Assembly: GCA_035772735.1 (NCBI GenBank) | Contig: JASDFA010000003.1 | Coordinates: forward strand, 105,387,001-105,451,000 | Direction of reading: 5' to 3' | From: Datura wrightii | Taxonomy: Eukaryota; Streptophyta; Magnoliopsida; Solanales; Solanaceae | Length of the DNA: 64,000 nt | In this document: positions 59,591 to 64,000 of the stretch, in pieces | Numbering within the stretch: position 1 is the stretch's first letter | Layout: the number at the start of each line of letters is the position of its first letter | Position numbers and translations under genes: made by a program | Notes under the pieces: generated by a model | What the model saw: only the letters and a program-made list of their open reading frames with translations | The model's database searches: none | Told to the model about the DNA's origin: nothing

Positions 59591-60838
59591 TGGCTCTAGC
59601 CGAGCTAAAAGAGTTGAAGGATCATTTGAAGGATATATTAGATAAGGGCTTTATTAGGTTGAGTAAGTCTCCATGGGGTGCACCAATCTTGTTCGTTCGG
59701 AAGAAAGATGTTTCTCTTCAGATGTTCATTGACTATAGGCAGTTGAACAAGGTCATCGTCAAAAACAGGTATCCTTTACCCAGGATCGATGACTTGTTTG
59801 ACTAGCTTTAGTGTTCCAAGTGTTTCTCCAAGATTGATCTCAAATCCGGGTATCACCAGCTCAGAGTTCGGGAGAGTGACATCTCGAAAACCGCCTTCTG
59901 GACTCGATATGATCACTACGAATTTGTTGTTATGTATTTTGGACTAACCAATTCCCCTGCAGCTTTTATGGATCTAATGAACATGGTGTTCAAGGAATAT
60001 TTGGACATGTTCGTGATTGTGTTCATTGATGATATCCTTATATACTCTCAAAGCGAGGAGGAGTATGCTGCTCACTTGAGAATAGTGCTTCAGACCCTCA
60101 AGGATCGTCAGTTGTATGCAAAGTTCAACAAATGTGAGTTTTGGTTGGACTCGGTGGCATTTTTAGGACATGTGGTATTAGGTGAGGGCATAAAACTAGA
60201 CTCTCAGAAGATCGAGGTGGTAAAGAACTGGCCTAGACCGGTGAACCCATCAGATATCAAGAGCTTTTCGGGCTTAGCAGGTTACTATCGGAGATTCGTG
60301 GAGGGCTTTTCATCTATTTCTGCACCATTGACCAAGTTGACTCAGAAGAAGGTGAAATTTCAATGGTCTGAGGCTTGTGAAAAAGATTCCAAGAGTTGAA
60401 GAGTCGACTCATTTCAGCACCAGTGCTGACTCTACCCGAGGGGACGGATGACTTTGTAGTGTATTGTAATGCTTCGCGAGTTGGACTCGGGTGTGTGTTG
60501 ATGCAACATGGGAAAGTGATAGCATATGCCTCGAGATAGTTGAAAGTTCATGAAAAGAATTACCCGATCCATGATCTTGAATTGGCTGCGGTGGTGTTTG
60601 CATTGAAGATATGGCGACATTACTTATATCAGGTCCAAGTGGATGTATTCACAGATCACAAGAGCTTTGAATATGTGTTCACGCAGAAAGACCTTAATCC
60701 TCGGCAAAGGAGGTGGTTGGAGCTACTTAAGGACAATGATATGAGTGTTCTTTACCACCAGGGCAAGGCTAATGTGGTATCAGACGCACTTAGTAGACTA
60801 TCTATGGAAAGTGTGATCCATATGGATTAGGGAAAAAA
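59590..60838 (+). pseudogene. reverse transcriptase-RNase H (T9)
   Basis: LAELKELKDHLKDILDKGFI, SPWGAPILFVRKKD, DYRQLNKVIVKNRYPLPRID, then DLFD followed by TAG-L-TAG (59803 and 59809) where relatives read Q-L-Q. Motif A is KIDLKSGYHQLRV. FGLTNSPAAFMDLMN and the FIDD box at 60022-60033 follow, then FLGHVVLG and SGLAGYYRRFVEGF. RNase H has DDFVVYCNASRVGLG (Asp to Asn at the YCDAS site), a TAG at 60537 for Gln in ASRQLK, HDLELAAVVFALKIW and FTDHKSF. The connection LLKDNDMSVLYHQGKANVV ends in a TAG at 60827-60829. Confidence 0.85.
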
Positions 60839-60839
60839 A

Positions 60840-62369
60840 GAGTTGGTAAAAGATGTCCATCGACTTGCGAGGTTGGGAGTTAGATTGGTCGACTCGACCG
60901 ATGGCGGCGTTGTTGTGCAAAATGACTCAGAATCGTCCTTAGTGGTTGATGTCAAATCTAGACAAGATGAGGACCCGATTTTAGTAAAGTTGAAGGAAGC
61001 CGTTCAAAGTCAAAAGGTGGAGGTTTTCTCCCAAGGGGAGATGGTGTACTGCGGTACTAGGGTCGTCTATGTGTTCCAGACGTTTATAATTTGAGGGGCC
61101 GGATATTGCATGAGGAACATGGATCCAGGTATTCTATCCATTTGGGTACTACCAAGATGTGACATGTGGGAAATATATTGGTGGAACGACATGAAAAATG
61201 ATATTGCGTAGCTAAGTGCATGAACTGTTAGCAGGTGAAAATTGAGCATCAAATGCCGGGAGGAGTACTTCAGGATATTAGCATTCCGGCTTGGAAGTGG
61301 GAAGAGATTAATATGGATTTCATTATAGGCCTACCTCGTACTCTCTAACACTATGATTCTATTTGGGTGGTGGTAGACAGGTTGACCAAGGTTGCACACT
61401 TTCTACCGGTCAAACCACAGATTCAACGAATGATTATGCCAAATTGTATAGTCGGGATCTGGTCCGGCTTCATGGAGTGCCCTTGTCCATTATTTCAGAT
61501 CGAGGTACTCAGTTTACCTCTCAGTTTTGCCGGTCTTTCCAAAAAGGTCTTGGGACTTAGGTTAAGCTCAGCACAACATTCCATCCGCAAATGGATGGCC
61601 AGGCGGAGCGGACAATTCAAACTCTCGAGGACATGTTGAGAGCTTGTGTGATGGACTTTAAAGGTAGTTGGATGATCATTTGCCCTTGATCGAGTTTTCT
61701 TACAATAACAACTATCATTCCAGTATCCAATGGCACCATTCGAGGCTCTTTACGAGCGGAGGTGTAGATCGCCCATCAGATGGTTTGAAGATGGTGAGGC
61801 AGCCATGATATGGCCTAATTCGGTTCATGAGGACATGGTAAAGGTTCAGTTGATAAAGGACAAGTTGATGACCGATTAGAGTCATCAGAAATCATATGCT
61901 GATGTGAGGAGAATAGATTTGGAGTTTGAGGTGGACGATTGGGTATTTCTAAAGGTATCTCCCATGAAGGGAGTAATGCAGTTCGGAAAGAAAGGGAAAC
62001 TTAGTCCCTGCTATGTTGGTCCTTACAGGGTTGTGGGGAGAGTTGGTAAGGTGGCGTATGAGTTGGACTTGCCATCGGAGTTATCTTCAGTTCATCCCCT
62101 GTTTCACGTGTCACTTTTGAAGAAATGTTTGGGGTGATCCAGCATTAGTAGTTTCTGTGGACAGCATTGGTGTAAAAGACAACGTCAGTTATGAAGAAAT
62201 TCCCATTGAAATCTTGGATCTTTAGGTTCGGAAGCTAAGGAACAAGGAAGTAACTTCAGTTAAGGCATTGTGGAGAAATTAGCATGTTGAAGGAGCTACA
62301 AGGGAAGCCAAAGCTGATATGATGGCTAGATACCCACATTTGTTCTATACCGGCTCAGTTTCAGCTTGA
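60840..62369 (+). pseudogene. integrase with chromodomain-like tail (T9)
   Basis: DVHRLARLGVRLVDSTDGGV, the zinc region (degraded, TAG at 61229 for Gln before QVK), then a core with INMDFIIGLPR (first Asp), SIISDRGTQF (second Asp) and DGQAERTIQT (Glu), so the D-D-E triad is retained across frameshifts near 61400, 61580 and 61660. Then SYNNNYHSS, the C-terminal GKKGKLSPCYVGPYRVVGRV, ASVHPLFHVSLLKKC-like residues and the chromodomain-like tail (TAGs at 62223 and 62280 for Gln), ending at TGA 62367-62369 after YPHLFYTGSVSA. Confidence 0.85.
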
Positions 62370-62600
62370 GGTATCAGTTTTGCACTCAGACTCTATTTAG
62401 TCTTCATGTTTAAATTATGTGCACAAGTTTCTTTTATGTATGTGGATGTGTGTATGATTGATGAATTTAGTTCAACTATGTGTTTTGAATCAGAGGTAGT
62501 CATTCTGTTAGTTTTCGGTTAAAAGTGATTAGTTTTGAATATGATAGATTGTATGTTTCTATTTTCTGCTTGTTTCCAACATTCAAGGATGAATGTTCCT

Positions 62601-62613
62601 AAGGGGGAGATAT
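62601..62613 (+). promoter_or_regulatory. polypurine tract (T9)
   Basis: AAGGGGGAGATAT directly before the LTR start TGTAATACCCCG; the clearest tract in the window. Confidence 0.8.
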
Positions 62614-64000
62614 TGTAATACCCCGAAAGTGCCTAGGAGTAGACCTGGGAAGCTAAAATGCAGAACTGCTGAAATTTGGAGGAAAAGTTGCAGAACAAGA
62701 GGTACAACAACTCGTGGTAAGTAACCACAAGCTGTTGTGAGCAGTCGCGGAATGGGGTTACGCCTGGTGACAGTGTAGAAAATGGGCATTACAACGACCC
62801 ATTATGAGGAAGGACGGTCCGTTGTCTGGAGCGTGGTAAGCTAGTGGACTTTTTCAGGGGGGACGACGGATGGAAACCAAGACCCATTGTAGGACACAAC
62901 GAGTCGTGGTTAGGCTCTTTATGAAGGAGTTCAGATTTTCAGAAGAGGGAAACAACGACTGGTTCAACGACCCATTGGAACCTATAACAACTAATCCTGT
63001 TCAACCGTGGTTTGAATTTGAGATATGGCTGGGACAGTGCATAGCACGGGTAGATACCACGGGTCATGGTATTCTCCAACGACCTATTGGTTCACCCGTT
63101 GTTTGGCCCAGTGATCAGTTTTCAGCGAATTCAATAAGGACATTTCCTTCATTTCCTAGTCCTAAGGCCTTATACTACATCGTTTAAGGCTCGTTTAGAG
63201 GGGTTTCGAGAGGAGAAAAGCCTACTCTAAGTTATTCTTCCCATGCATGCAAGTTTGAAGGATTGAAAAGGTGATTCAAGGCAAAATCTCAAGGTTCCTA
63301 TTGGAATCTTTTCTTGGAAAATTAGAGGGTGTTAGAATTCACCATTTCCAGGCATGTAAGGCTATGAGTGGGTGCTTCCTTCCACACCCATGCCCAATTT
63401 CTATCAAAATATGATAAAATGTCTATGATAAAGTATGGGGTTTTACCCAATTATATAATTCTACAATTTCTATACATGAGTATGATTAGATTGCATTTAT
63501 ATTGATGAATTGTAAAGCTTAGGAAGATTCTAAATTGTTTCAATACACAAATTGTTTTCAAATCTTGAATCTAAAATGCCCATGGATGAGAAGTTCATAA
63601 AAGTAGTGAATGATGATGAATGCATGATGATGTTGAAATTTAATGATGAAAAACATGTTTCTAAGCTATCCATGATTATGATGTTCTTTTCAAAAGAAAA
63701 TGAGTAGATCCTAGCAGGATAAAGCTTTGGGCAAATCCCACATGTTGATTTAAAGTGATGATTTTTCCGATATAAGCTTACCACAATTTTTGAAGTGAAG
63801 TTTCCCAATTTTTATTATAAATTCTAGCTTGTGGTATGTTTTGAAATAAAGATTCTCATATGCATGAATGTATAATTGAGATGTATGTTATTATCAAGCT
63901 TTGTCAATAGATAATGTTAAGCTTCGTTTCATACGATGTTGAGTTATGCATGATTTCATATTGAGCTTCGTCATTAGACAATGTTGAGCTTCGTCAAATG
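62614..64000 (+). repeat. T9 3' LTR, cut by window edge
   Basis: First 1387 bp, matching 55146 onward. Differences are largely C/T and G/A changes plus small indels; I did not compute an exact identity. Confidence 0.9.

Larger units (their letters stand above)
55146..64000 (+). mobile_element. T9: Del-type chromovirus, runs off the right edge
   Basis: 5' LTR (55146-57557), primer site, gag, protease, RT, RNase H, integrase with chromodomain-like tail, polypurine tract and the first 1387 bp of the 3' LTR. All domains are present in order, making it the most complete Del copy here, yet it carries about ten in-frame TAG codons and some frameshifts. The expected target duplication on the left is GCGAA (55141-55145); the right side is outside the window. 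Confidence 0.9.

Overview
The window looks like plant nuclear DNA made up entirely of decayed, nested LTR retrotransposons of the Ty3/gypsy superfamily. I see no host gene, rRNA, tRNA or CRISPR array. The mix of Athila-like elements with a tRNA-Asp-type primer site (TGGCGCCGTTGCTGGGGA) and Tekay/Del-type chromoviruses with a tRNA-iMet-type primer site (TGGTATCAGAGC-like) and LTRs of about 2.1-2.6 kb suggests a large dicot genome, probably Solanaceae such as Capsicum. Genus is an inference. All coding regions carry stops, frameshifts or deletions.

I name nine elements T1-T9. Left stack: T1 (1-4211, +, Athila-like, gag-like ORF and 3' LTR only) sits inside T2 (4212-9116, -, Athila pol). T2 sits inside the 3' LTR of T3 (9117-16988, -, Del). 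T3 sits inside the 5' LTR of T4 (16989-30465, +). T4 in turn interrupts a Del LTR, T5 (30466-31607, -). The missing left halves of all these should lie just left of the window, in mirror order. T4 is the most unusual element. It has an Athila-type gag and protease but no recognisable reverse transcriptase or integrase, and downstream a second ORF resembling the 'putative plant transposon protein' family. It also has an LTR-internal-LTR-internal-LTR layout, in which the second unit has lost the primer site, gag and protease.

Right half: one old Del element, T6 (+, 5' LTR 31608-33719), is cut at three points of its pol gene by T7 (36609-44702, -, Del), T8 (45255-54640, +, a different chromovirus family) and T9 (55146 to beyond 64000, +, Del). 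T6 coding sequence resumes in the expected domain order after T7 and after T8: RNase H, then the integrase zinc region, then the integrase core.

Recurring themes: in-frame TAG stops at conserved glutamine positions, a pattern expected from deamination of methylated CHG sites; loss of catalytic residues or boxes in several pols; a 71-bp duplication of the reverse-transcriptase active site in T7; and, in every LTR family here, a GC-rich zone of short near-perfect palindromic words whose sequence differs by family.
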